Origin: Chloroflexota bacterium
GTDB lineage: Bacteria; Chloroflexota; Anaerolineae; UBA1429
Direction: 5' to 3'
Length of the DNA stretch: 38,085 nucleotides
NCBI GenBank assembly: GCA_012719135.1
Contig: JAAYAW010000056.1
Coordinates: 1 to 38,085 of the forward strand
Both the position numbers and the translations under genes were made by a program. Below, one piece after another: positions 8,624-16,056 of this stretch. Position 1 is the stretch's first letter, and every line of letters begins with the position of its first letter. The notes below the pieces were generated by a model. It had not been told where the DNA came from. It did not search any database and was given only the letters and a program-made list of their open reading frames with translations.

Positions 8624-9382
8624 ATGGCCACACTTTCCGATGGACGCCCCCTGCCGGGCCGCCTGTTCGTGGTCGAGGGCATCGATGGTTCTGGCAAGAG
8701 CACGCAGCTGGACCTCCTTCACAAGTGGCTGACCTCTCTGGGTTACGTCGTGGCCTTTAGCGAATGGAACTCCTCGCCCGTGGTGCGCAAGACGACCAAG
8801 GTGGGGAAGAAAAAGCAGTTGCTCACCCCGACGAGTTTCAGCCTCATCCACGCGGTGGACTTTGCGGACCGATACCAGCAGCAGATCGAGCCGGCGCTCA
8901 AGGCGGGCGCGATCGTTCTGGCGGATCGCTACATCTACACCGCCTTTGCGCGCGACGTTGCCCGTGGCGTCAATCGGGACTGGGTGCGCAAGGTCTACTC
9001 CTTTGCCGCGAACCCCTCTGTAGCGCTGTATTTCCGCGTGCCGTTGGATGAATCCTTGCGACGGATCATCACCGGAAGGCCGAATCTCAAGTTCTACGAG
9101 GCAGGGTTGGATTTAGGGCTATCGGACGATCCGCTTGAGAGCTACCGGATCTTCCAGGGGCGCATCCTTCGCGAGTACGAGCGGCTGGTCGAGGAGTACC
9201 GGCTGGCCGTCATCGATGCAAGCCTGCCTCTGGTGGAACAGCAGGAGGTGGTTCGGGAGATCATCCGGCCGCATCTGGAGGGGGCGCTGATGGCTGAATC
9301 GAACCCCTGGCGTAAGGTCCTGGCTGCGGAGGGACTGTCCGGGCGGTATCTGGACAGCCTGGCACGAACGGGGGAGCGTTAA
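8624..9382 (+). CDS. Thymidylate-kinase-like protein, first of a tandem pair
   Basis: P-loop nucleoside-monophosphate kinase fold, 252 aa. The Walker A loop GIDGSGKST is at 19-27, and the DR of the dTMP-kinase signature is at 101-102 (ADRYIYT). It differs from canonical Tmk by a basic segment TTKVGKKKQ near 57-65, a conserved-looking GRPNLKFYEAGLDLGLS where a lid would be, and a C-terminal extension of about 40 residues. So it may phosphorylate something other than dTMP, or may be a regulatory relative. It is followed after one base by a paralogue; both open with MATL. I would not assign the symbol tmk. Confidence 0.85.
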   Translation: MATLSDGRPLPGRLFVVEGIDGSGKSTQLDLLHKWLTSLGYVVAFSEWNSSPVVRKTTKVGKKKQLLTPTSFSLIHAVDFADRYQQQIEPALKAGAIVLADRYIYTAFARDVARGVNRDWVRKVYSFAANPSVALYFRVPLDESLRRIITGRPNLKFYEAGLDLGLSDDPLESYRIFQGRILREYERLVEEYRLAVIDASLPLVEQQEVVREIIRPHLEGALMAESNPWRKVLAAEGLSGRYLDSLARTGER

Positions 9383-9383
9383 G

Positions 9384-10097
9384 ATGGCCACACTCAGGTT
9401 CTACGGAGAAGGCCTGCCGGCCGCTGAGAATCTCGACGCGGGGGGCAAACTGATCGTGTTGGAGGGACCCGATGGCGTCGGGCGCTCCACGCAGGTAGCG
9501 CTGCTCCGTGAGTGGCTGGAGGCCGCCGGGTACGCCGTGTTTTCCAGTGGGTTCAAGCGATCGGAACTGGCAAGCCAGGGGATCGAGGCCGCCAAGCGGG
9601 GCCACACGATGGGAAATCTCACGATGGCGCTCTTTTACGCCGCGGACCTGGCGGACCGGCTGGAGCGTGAGATCATCCCGATGCTCAAGGCCGGCTTTGT
9701 GGTCCTCACGGACCGCTACATCTACTCGATGATGGCCCGGGCGCGCGTGCGCGGAACCGATAGCGAGTGGCTCAGGTCGCTGTTGGGCTTTGCGGTGATC
9801 CCGGACCGCATCCTCTACCTGAAGGCCGATGTTCGCAGCCTGCTTCCTCGGGTGCTCAGCTCGCGCGGCTTTGACTATTGGGAGTCCGGGATGGACTATT
9901 TGGGGTACTCGGACTATTACGCGAGCTACCTTGAGCACCAGGAGCGGATGCATCGCGAGTTGGACGCGATGAGCGAGGAGTATGGTTTCTACACCATCGA
10001 GGCATCGCAGCCGATCGATCGCGTCTTTGCTGATCTGAAGCGAGCGGTGGAAGAGGTCGTTCAGGACCTCAAGCCGGCACGCCTCGCGATGCCATAG
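9384..10097 (+). CDS. Thymidylate-kinase-like protein with altered P-loop, second of the pair
   Basis: Paralogue of the upstream gene, 237 aa. The fold signatures are visible: GPDGVGRSTQ at 28-37, FYAADLADRLE, and TDRYIYSMMARA with DR at 110-111. The invariant Walker A lysine is replaced by Arg (R34). DYWESGMDYLGYSDYY occupies the place of GRPNLKFYEAGLDLGLS in the first protein. The start lies one base after the previous stop, with GGGGGAG just upstream, so the two are co-translated and may act as a complex in which this subunit is catalytically weak or regulatory. That role is inference; the substitution is seen directly. Confidence 0.85.
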   Translation: MATLRFYGEGLPAAENLDAGGKLIVLEGPDGVGRSTQVALLREWLEAAGYAVFSSGFKRSELASQGIEAAKRGHTMGNLTMALFYAADLADRLEREIIPMLKAGFVVLTDRYIYSMMARARVRGTDSEWLRSLLGFAVIPDRILYLKADVRSLLPRVLSSRGFDYWESGMDYLGYSDYYASYLEHQERMHRELDAMSEEYGFYTIEASQPIDRVFADLKRAVEEVVQDLKPARLAMP

Positions 10098-10106
10098 AGG
10101 GCGAGG

Positions 10107-11348
10107 TCAGCGGGGCGACGCCAGCCTGCCGAGTGGCGACTTGACGAGCTCTATCGCGTCATGCGGACACAGCTCGTGGCAGCAATAGCAGCGTATGCAG
10201 GTGTGCGAGTCCATGCGGGCGCGTCCGTTGATGAGGCTGATCGCGTTCACGGGGCAGTGCTTGACGCAAAAGCCGCAGGCGATGCAGCGGTCCGTCGCTC
10301 TCGGGCGCGCCACGAGCTGCTTCCAGATCCAGCCCTGTGCCAGTGACCGGAGCGCGCGCGCCCCGCGGGTATCCGGCTTGTCGTTGATCGTGGAGGGAGT
10401 CGCCAACCTCACCAGGGGACGGAGCGGCGCGGGCAGGAGGCCAGGATCCAGCGGGGACTCGATGCCCTGCAGAAACCCGGATACGCTCAGATCATCAAGC
10501 GAATCGCCGAGAATCACCAGATCCTCGACCTTACCGGTTGTCAGCCCGCGGGCAGCGGCCAGGCGCGTTGTCAGGATCTGCAGAGGATCGATCCCGACCA
10601 GAGCGGCACCCAGGGTGTCCACGTCGAGCGGGTCCGCAGCGGCGATGATTGCGCCAACGGGACGGGGTGAGCCGCCGGTCGGTCCCTCGCCCTCCATGGC
10701 GACGATCGCGTCCATGATCGTGAGCGCCGGGCGGACATAGAGCATTAGGTCGAGCAATCCCTCACAGAAAAGCTCCCGCTCGATCAGCTTGGAGTGATAG
10801 CCGATCTTGAGGGCGCCAGGAACGAGGCCGAACAGGTTCTTGACGCCCATGGTAAGCGTCGTCAGGTTGTGCGTCTTGAGCTTGGGCAGGTTGATGACGG
10901 CATCGGCTTGCAGCAACGGGTCTATGAGATCGAGTCGGTGGAGAACCCTCCCGCCGGGGTTGGACACCTGGGATGCGCCCGTATCATAGTTCAGTTCCGC
11001 GCCGGATAGCTGGGCGGCCGCTTCGATGCCGGTTCGCCGGTAGGTGGATTTGAGGGTGGCGGCGGTATAGGGTCCACCGGGCGACTCGGCGATAACCGGA
11101 GTGGCCCCAGCCTCGCGGACAAGGCGGGCCACCGCTGCGACCAGAGAGGGATGGGTAGTGGCAGCCCGCTCCGGGGCCATGCTCCGCACCAGGTTCGGCT
11201 TGAGTAATACCCTGGTTCCGGGCTTGATGAAGGCCTCGATTCCCCCGATGAGGTCAATGGATTGCCGGATGGCGCCATAGACCTTCTGGGCATCATAGTC
11301 GCCACAGGATACCAGCGAAACGTTGCGAGCGCTCACCTGTTGGGACAT
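10107..11348 (-). CDS. DUF362 protein with C-terminal 2x[4Fe-4S] ferredoxin domain
   Basis: The 413-aa protein has a DUF362 domain (about 10-320) with LLKPNLVRSM, TTHPSLVAAVARLVREAGA, NLPKLKTHNLTTLTMGVKNLFG and a long alpha/beta body. A bacterial ferredoxin module follows, with two clusters, CIACGFCVKHCP (355-366) and CIRCYCCHELCP (384-395). It is a likely cytosolic iron-sulfur redox protein; no reaction has been pinned to DUF362 that I know of. The ATG follows the stop codon of the upstream ParB-like gene with no gap, so the two are tightly coupled. It ends 9 bases from the convergent kinase-like gene. Confidence 0.88.
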   Translation of the reverse strand: MSQQVSARNVSLVSCGDYDAQKVYGAIRQSIDLIGGIEAFIKPGTRVLLKPNLVRSMAPERAATTHPSLVAAVARLVREAGATPVIAESPGGPYTAATLKSTYRRTGIEAAAQLSGAELNYDTGASQVSNPGGRVLHRLDLIDPLLQADAVINLPKLKTHNLTTLTMGVKNLFGLVPGALKIGYHSKLIERELFCEGLLDLMLYVRPALTIMDAIVAMEGEGPTGGSPRPVGAIIAAADPLDVDTLGAALVGIDPLQILTTRLAAARGLTTGKVEDLVILGDSLDDLSVSGFLQGIESPLDPGLLPAPLRPLVRLATPSTINDKPDTRGARALRSLAQGWIWKQLVARPRATDRCIACGFCVKHCPVNAISLINGRARMDSHTCIRCYCCHELCPHDAIELVKSPLGRLASPR

Positions 11349-12413
11349 CTAGTGACCCGCCTGAGCGAGCACACTCACCGCCTCCGACAGGAAGCGAAGC
11401 TGGCGGGCGGCCAAGCCCAGCTTCAGGGGGCTCTCGGGATCCGCCTCGATGAGCCGCTGAAGGTCGCCACTCTGCAGGCACTGGGTCAGGCGCTGAATCT
11501 CATCCACGAAGGAATCGAGAGAATGGATGCGCAGGACGCGGTTGCCGTCGCGCGTGACGGGTTCCAGGCGGGAGAAATCCTCAGGGGGCGATGCACCGGC
11601 GAACTCAGGCTCGACGGCGTCCTCCCAGGGCGCAGGGGGGTCCTCTTCGATGTCGCCGATACCGTCGCGGCCGCCATCCAGGCTTGCTGCGCTAAAGCTC
11701 CGGATCGGGTCCTCGTGGCGTGCCTCGACTCGGGGAACGTCCTCTCCGCGGCGCAAGATGGCCAGGGCGGCCGCGGGCGCGATATTCGGGTTCCTGGCGA
11801 GAGAGGCGCAGAGGCGTGCTAGCTCGGCGGCCGACAGCGTCTCTTCGATGACCAGGTCGGCAATGGCTTCCTGGCGTTCGTCCGGCGTGATGTCCACCAG
11901 GTGCTGAGCATGGGTAACGCCGATGGCTCCGGTGGCAACGCGCTGCCTTACCTGTGGGGAGAGTTGAAGCAACCGGAGGTACCGCTGGATCTGCCTGGAC
12001 GAAAGCCCCAGAGTGCGGGCCATGCGATCGAGGGCATCACCCTGGGATACGCCGCTGGCGGCCAGTTCGCGCAGCATGGCGTCAAAGGCCTGAGCTTTGT
12101 CCATGTCGTTGAGATCCAGGCGCTGCAGGTTTTCCAGAACCTGCTGGATCATCACATCCTGAGGGGCGCTGGCCTCCACCGTGACACAGGGCACGCGGTC
12201 CAGCCCAACCACGATGGCAGCGTCCCGCCGGCGGTTGCCGTACACCACGCGGTAAGCCTGCCCCTCTGGGGCAACGCCGAGTGGCTGGAGCACGCCGTGT
12301 TCCCGTATCGTCTCCGCGAGGCCCGCCAGGTTGCCGGGGTCTGAGCGTACGTTCTGGCTGCTCGGCAGGATGTCGCGGGGGTTGAGATAGATGATCTGCT
12401 GGTCAGGGGGCAT
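11349..12413 (-). CDS. ParB/Spo0J-like DNA-binding protein (no ParA partner)
   Basis: The 354-aa protein has a ParB N-terminal domain with DILPSSQNVR, HGVLQPLGV, the CTP-binding-type box YGNRRRDAA (58-66) and ENLQRLDL (94-101). A helix-turn-helix follows at about 125-150 (ALDRMARTLGLSSRQIQRYL), then an Asp/Glu/Pro-rich linker (about 240-290) and a helical C terminus. The frame is open to 12662, but the extra 83 residues would overlap the upstream gene and look unlike protein; the ATG at 12413 follows AGGAG. No parA or parS-like cluster is nearby, so it may be a specialised ParB relative such as a nucleoid or regulatory factor, not the chromosome partition protein. Confidence 0.88.
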   Translation of the reverse strand: MPPDQQIIYLNPRDILPSSQNVRSDPGNLAGLAETIREHGVLQPLGVAPEGQAYRVVYGNRRRDAAIVVGLDRVPCVTVEASAPQDVMIQQVLENLQRLDLNDMDKAQAFDAMLRELAASGVSQGDALDRMARTLGLSSRQIQRYLRLLQLSPQVRQRVATGAIGVTHAQHLVDITPDERQEAIADLVIEETLSAAELARLCASLARNPNIAPAAALAILRRGEDVPRVEARHEDPIRSFSAASLDGGRDGIGDIEEDPPAPWEDAVEPEFAGASPPEDFSRLEPVTRDGNRVLRIHSLDSFVDEIQRLTQCLQSGDLQRLIEADPESPLKLGLAARQLRFLSEAVSVLAQAGH

Positions 12414-12448
12414 CTCTACTCCTGATTTGGAAGGAAGATGGGCAAACG

Positions 12449-13441
12449 CTAGAGGTCGCGCTCGAAAGTGCCATACCGAACAAAGGCCCGGCAAGCGATG
12501 TCCTGCCAGGCTGGATCGAGCCCAATGGAGGCATTGTCCGAATAGTAGCCGGCGACAAAGCCGCCGTCTGGGCCACCCAGCCGCTCGATCAGCTCCCGGG
12601 CTTCCGCTTCGATGGCGCGGGCATCTCCGCTCTGCAGGGTCTTCTGGATGTCCACCGGGCACCAGAAGGCGATCTGGCCATGGAAGCGAGCCAGGACATC
12701 GATGCCGTGCAGCTGCGGCTGATCGAACTGAAGCAGATCGATCCCTGCTTCGACTAGATCAGGCACGATATCCGTGATCTTGCCACAGGAATGCATGAAT
12801 ACGCGCACGCTGTGCTCGTGCGCCACCTGGCACAGATTCACAAAGCCTTGCTTGAACGTGGCTCGCCAGGCATCCGGCTTGATCATGAGCCCGCGCTGCG
12901 TGCCCCAGTCCTCGGGGAACATGACAGCGTCCACGCCGCTCTCGGCATAGGCGACGATGGTCTCGGCAAGGAGCGCCTCTATCCGGCCGCAGAGCGCTTT
13001 GACGCGCTCTGGCTCGAGCAGGATATCCATCAGGAACTGGTCCAGCCGGCGCAGCTTGCGGGCCAGGTTGAAGGGAAACCCGGGCAGGTGACCGATCACA
13101 AAGCGCTCGCGAGCATTGCGCTCGCAGGCCTGGCGCACCACGGCGTAGTTCTCCCGGCGGGCAAGATCGGGCATCACGAGGCGATCAAGATCGTCCCAGG
13201 ATTCGAGGGCCCCCCTGGAGACTTCACCTTTGCTGGTGCGATCCAGCCGCGCCCAGGTGTTGCCCCACTCGTCGACATACTCCTGCCGTTCGGGGCCGAC
13301 CTGTCGCCACTCGGGAGCGTAGCCCTCAAGCTGAAGACTGGTCTGTACAAAGTCGTTCCAGTACGGCTCCGGAAGGGTCGCCGCGACGCGTTCTGGTCCA
13401 GTGAAATCGAGCGTACGGATGACGATCTCGCGGGAGTTCAT
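12449..13441 (-). CDS. Uroporphyrinogen decarboxylase (URO-D) family protein, methyltransferase-like
   Basis: The 330-aa protein belongs to the URO-D superfamily but not to HemE: it has VFMHSCGK (HSCG at 217-220), the zinc-type HxCG motif of cobamide-dependent methyltransferases such as MtaA/MtbA, with GIDLLQFDQPQLHG downstream. No adjacent corrinoid protein gene is present, so the methyl donor and acceptor cannot be named. The frame is open to 14062, but ATG 13441 follows AAGGAA by a proper spacing and sits below a promoter at 13473-13501. It is the first gene of the minus-strand operon with the ParB-like (35-base gap) and DUF362 genes. Confidence 0.85.
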   Translation of the reverse strand: MNSREIVIRTLDFTGPERVAATLPEPYWNDFVQTSLQLEGYAPEWRQVGPERQEYVDEWGNTWARLDRTSKGEVSRGALESWDDLDRLVMPDLARRENYAVVRQACERNARERFVIGHLPGFPFNLARKLRRLDQFLMDILLEPERVKALCGRIEALLAETIVAYAESGVDAVMFPEDWGTQRGLMIKPDAWRATFKQGFVNLCQVAHEHSVRVFMHSCGKITDIVPDLVEAGIDLLQFDQPQLHGIDVLARFHGQIAFWCPVDIQKTLQSGDARAIEAEARELIERLGGPDGGFVAGYYSDNASIGLDPAWQDIACRAFVRYGTFERDL

Positions 13442-13472
13442 GGTCGTTCCTTTCAACGGGCTACGGGACACC

Positions 13473-13501
13473 ATAATAGGGCGGATGGGACCTTCCCGCA
13501 A
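13473..13501 (-). promoter_or_regulatory. Promoter of the UroD-ParB-DUF362 operon
   Basis: Minus strand: TTGCGG (13496-13501), 17-base spacer, TATTAT (13473-13478), about 32 bases before the start codon. It is back to back with the RRM gene promoter at 13537-13565. Confidence 0.6.
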
Positions 13502-13536
13502 GCGCGTGCCCGTCAGGCGACAACGCGGCGTGTGCG

Positions 13537-13565
13537 TTGACGCCAATACTGCCTGATGATACAAT
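13537..13565 (+). promoter_or_regulatory. Promoter of the RRM gene
   Basis: TTGACG (13537-13542), 17-base spacer, TACAAT (13560-13565), each one base off consensus. It implies a leader of about 185 bases before the RRM start codon. Confidence 0.75.
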
Positions 13566-13571
13566 CGGCCC

Positions 13572-13756
13572 AAGCGTGCAGTCGGGTTCGGGCCTATCGG
13601 TCTCTGTTGAGCGCCGTGGGTATCCCACTGGCGAGCTTTGGCCGCCTTTGGGGATGCCCCAGCGACCTTGAGGAGGGATGCGGACGGGCGCGGTGTCCGG
13701 CGGTGCGCCGTGTGATTCGAGCGCCGCGACAGGGGCGGCAAACCTTGGAGGATAGC
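13572..13756 (+). promoter_or_regulatory. Long 5' leader of the RRM gene
   Basis: About 185 transcribed, apparently untranslated bases. It holds AGGAGGG at 13671-13677 directly abutting an ATG (13678) of a 25-codon frame whose TAG (13753-13755) ends one base before the RRM ATG. The ribosome site is too close to that ATG for efficient use, so the small frame is doubtful. Cold-shock and RNA-binding protein genes often have long regulatory leaders; that this one acts likewise is inference. Confidence 0.45.
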
Positions 13757-14029
13757 ATGGCAAAGAGACTGTATGTGGGCAATCTGCCGTACAGCACCCG
13801 CGATGAGGATCTGGCAGATGCGTTTGCCCAGGTAGGCGAGGTGGCTGAAGCGATCGTGATGATCGATCGCGAGACGGGCCGCTCGCGCGGCTTTGGGTTC
13901 GTGGAGATGGCCGATGATGCAGACGCGGATGCCGCCGTCGAGCAGATGGACGGAACCATGCTCGATGGGAGAGCCATTCGCGTGTCGATAGCGAGGCCTC
14001 GCGGCGAATCGCGCGGAAGAGACTGGTAG
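13757..14029 (+). CDS. Single-RRM RNA-binding protein
   Basis: A 90-aa protein that is almost entirely one RNA recognition motif: RNP2 LYVGNL (5-10), RNP1 RGFGFVEM (44-51), and a short Arg/Gly-rich tail (PRGESRGRDW). Related small RRM proteins in cyanobacteria and other bacteria bind single-stranded RNA and are often cold-induced. The frame is open to 13556, but GGAGG at 13747-13751 and the family's MAKRLYVGNL N terminus fix ATG 13757. It is monocistronic, with its own promoter, long leader and a strong terminator. Confidence 0.95.
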   Translation: MAKRLYVGNLPYSTRDEDLADAFAQVGEVAEAIVMIDRETGRSRGFGFVEMADDADADAAVEQMDGTMLDGRAIRVSIARPRGESRGRDW

Positions 14030-14061
14030 AACCCTCCAGCGCTCGGGGGCGGAACAAGCCA

Positions 14062-14095
14062 ACAGCCCCGGGGTGAAGCCCCGGGGCTGTTCTTT
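14062..14095 (+). terminator. Intrinsic terminator of the RRM gene
   Basis: A perfect 12-bp stem, ACAGCCCCGGGG (14062-14073) and CCCCGGGGCTGT (14079-14090), a 5-base loop and TCTTT. The minus side lacks a good T run, so it serves mainly the plus strand. Confidence 0.88.
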
Positions 14096-14140
14096 GTGCG
14101 GACAGCAGCCAGCCCGGATCGGCTGGCGCCGCTGAGAGCG

Positions 14141-14794
14141 CTACTCCTCGGATTCCTCTCCGGGAGCTTCAGCCTGAGCCTCAACCTCGCCCTCGATCAT
14201 CTCCTCAGCGCCTTCAGCCTCTTCCTCTTCCTCGGCGGCTCGAGGCGCCAGGACGCGGGCCACCACGGCCTCGGCATCGATAAGGGCGGTGACGCCCTCA
14301 GGAAGGGACAGATCGCTCACATAGATCACCGAATCCATCTCGGTGAGAGCGGATAGATCCACGACGATCTGCTCAGGAAGGTCGGCGGGCAGGCACTCGA
14401 TCTCGAGTTCGTTGAGGAGCAGGCTCACCACGCCGCCTTCTTCAGTAGCGGGGGCTTCGCCGTGCGCACGCACAGGCACTGCCGTGGTGATCGCCTGGCC
14501 GGCCACGATGCGATAGAGATCGATGTGGAGCAGACTGCCGGTCACCGGATGGCGCTGTACGGCTCGCACCAGCACCGTCTCACTCAGACTGCGGTCTGAT
14601 ACGGAGAGCGAAAAGAGTCGCGTGGTGCCGACTGTGTTCAGGACTCTGCTGAGGGCGCGCTCCGGGATCTGCAGAGCCACGGAATCGAACTGGTTTCCGT
14701 AGAGCACGCCGGGCACAAAGCCCTCGCGGCGCAACGCCCGCGGCGTGCTCTGGGTATCGCGCGACTGCGCCTCAAGCGTCAGTGTCTGTGCCAT
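14141..14794 (-). CDS. rplY: 50S ribosomal protein L25 / general stress protein Ctc
   Basis: The 217-aa protein is the long (TL5/Ctc) form: an N-terminal 5S-rRNA-binding L25 domain (about 5-95, with LRREGFVPGVLYG and ETVLVRAVQRHPVTGSLLHIDLYRI), a C-terminal TL5 beta domain (about 100-185, VPVRAHGEAPATEEGGVV, IVVDLSALTEMDSVIYVSDL) and an acidic Glu-rich tail (about 188-217). AAGGA lies 9 bases before the ATG. It is transcribed from its own consensus promoter at 14931-14958 through a leader of roughly 130 bases. Ctc-type proteins are stress-linked in Gram-positives, but nothing here shows that directly. Confidence 0.94.
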   Translation of the reverse strand: MAQTLTLEAQSRDTQSTPRALRREGFVPGVLYGNQFDSVALQIPERALSRVLNTVGTTRLFSLSVSDRSLSETVLVRAVQRHPVTGSLLHIDLYRIVAGQAITTAVPVRAHGEAPATEEGGVVSLLLNELEIECLPADLPEQIVVDLSALTEMDSVIYVSDLSLPEGVTALIDAEAVVARVLAPRAAEEEEEAEGAEEMIEGEVEAQAEAPGEESEE

Positions 14795-14865
14795 CTGGTC
14801 CGTCCTTCATCATGGATTGGCGCAACGGCGCCCGCCTGGCTGCGCCGCGACCGAGTGCTATCGAC

Positions 14866-14905
14866 AAGAAACAAGGGCCCTGCGTGGTCGCCCAGCTGGC
14901 CCCTG
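14866..14905 (-). promoter_or_regulatory. Attenuator-like hairpin in the L25 leader
   Basis: On the minus strand CAGGGGCC (14905-14898) can pair with GGCCCTTG (14879-14872), 8 bp with one G-U, followed by the T-rich TTTCTT. It lies between the promoter and the gene, so it could stop transcription early. A second possible stem, GGCGCA/TGCGCC (14819-14846), sits just ahead of the ribosome site. Ribosomal-protein operons often carry such leaders; the function is inference. Confidence 0.35.
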
Positions 14906-14930
14906 TCTATGCAACTGGCGTACCTGAGTG

Positions 14931-14958
14931 ATTATAGAGCCTGCTTTGTGGGTGTCAA
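14931..14958 (-). promoter_or_regulatory. Consensus promoter of the L25 gene
   Basis: Minus strand: perfect TTGACA (14953-14958), 16-base spacer, perfect TATAAT (14931-14936). It lies between the end of the HEPN-motif gene and the L25 leader. Confidence 0.9.
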
Positions 14959-14973
14959 ATAACGGGGCGCGTC

Positions 14974-16017
14974 TTAGGACGACACCGAGCGGGCACCGGA
15001 TGCGCCACGCTGGTTGCGCTGGCGCACCCTGCGCAGCCAGTCCAGCAGGCTCCGTGTGGTCCGCAGAGCCTGCTGAGCCTGCCGATAGCTGGGCCGGAGG
15101 CCCCGGTGGACTGTATCATTGCGGAGCTCATTCAGCTCACCAAAGGCCTGCCAGAGGGTCCGGTTGTCGTTGCGGAGGCTAAAGCCGCAATAGGTTCCCA
15201 TCAACGCAGCGAGCTTGGACGTGAGGCTGCGGGTAGAGAGCATGTGGTCGATCTGGTCATCATCGAGACCTCGGCGGAGCATGCCCTCCGTCAATAGGGC
15301 GGAGGCTGCGGCCTCTATCGTGGTGTGGCAGCTGGCGATAGTCTGGCGGGGAAACCGCTGGAACAGGGCGCGCTCTGCCTCAATCAGAAGCTCGTCAGCC
15401 AGTTCCACCGGCCTTTGTTCGCGCATGGCGCGATCCAGATCGCGATACCAGGCGCTGCTCTGGCCAACCAGGTCGAATATCTCAGCGCGGGCCTCCTCTT
15501 CCCGGATGAGCTGATCCTGCAGGGGGTCCTCGACCAGGACTGTGCCATCGTCAGCGCGTACGGTGAGATCGATATCATCACGGCGCAGATCGAAGAGGTG
15601 ATACAGCTTGGCTTTGCGGCGGATGACGGCGACCAGGTTGTTGAGGGCCTCGAGCGCCTCTATCGCAAACCGATCGCGCGCGGCGTGCAGTTGCTCTGGC
15701 GCAGCGAGATCTAGATCCTCGGGGAGACGACGTACGACCGTAGCGCCGGAGTTGATCGATCCCAAGGCCGCGCGATTCTCGCCAAAGAGCACCCGGAGGA
15801 CAAAGGGGTGGTCATACCAGGTGTAGGCGGTGGTGGAAGCCTGACCCTCGTCGAGAGCGCTGGCGTCCACCGGTTCTCCCTCGGTACTGACGGAGATCAG
15901 GGGGTTGAACCGCCGCTCAGAGATGTGGATGGTGAGAGGACCCGATTCGGTTGTTACGGTGTAGGAGCGCTCACGTACACCAAAGGGAAGGCTCGCGAAG
16001 GCTACCAGCAGGGTCAT
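14974..16017 (-). CDS. Hypothetical protein with a C-terminal HEPN-type motif
   Basis: Not a named family to me, 347 aa. The first 110 residues look beta-rich; about 110-215 is charged and helical. The C-terminal 150 residues form a helical bundle with ELLIEAERALFQRF, TTIEAAASALL and NELRNDTVHRG. RNDTVH (299-304) fits the RN-x3-H catalytic motif of HEPN ribonucleases and the surrounding pattern resembles Apea-like HEPN domains. A very basic tail (RRVRQRNQRG) follows. The ATG is preceded by AAGGAG. It lies 39 bases downstream of the arfB-like gene on the same strand. An RNase role is inference from the motif. Confidence 0.85.
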   Translation of the reverse strand: MTLLVAFASLPFGVRERSYTVTTESGPLTIHISERRFNPLISVSTEGEPVDASALDEGQASTTAYTWYDHPFVLRVLFGENRAALGSINSGATVVRRLPEDLDLAAPEQLHAARDRFAIEALEALNNLVAVIRRKAKLYHLFDLRRDDIDLTVRADDGTVLVEDPLQDQLIREEEARAEIFDLVGQSSAWYRDLDRAMREQRPVELADELLIEAERALFQRFPRQTIASCHTTIEAAASALLTEGMLRRGLDDDQIDHMLSTRSLTSKLAALMGTYCGFSLRNDNRTLWQAFGELNELRNDTVHRGLRPSYRQAQQALRTTRSLLDWLRRVRQRNQRGASGARSVSS

Positions 16018-16056
16018 CGGTCACTCCTTCATGGGGCCAGGCGCGTTGGGTTACGG

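Noticed and set aside
12414-12662. 83-residue extension of the ParB-like protein
   Set aside because: Cys/Arg/Trp-rich, overlaps the UroD-family gene, and ATG 12413 has a good ribosome site.
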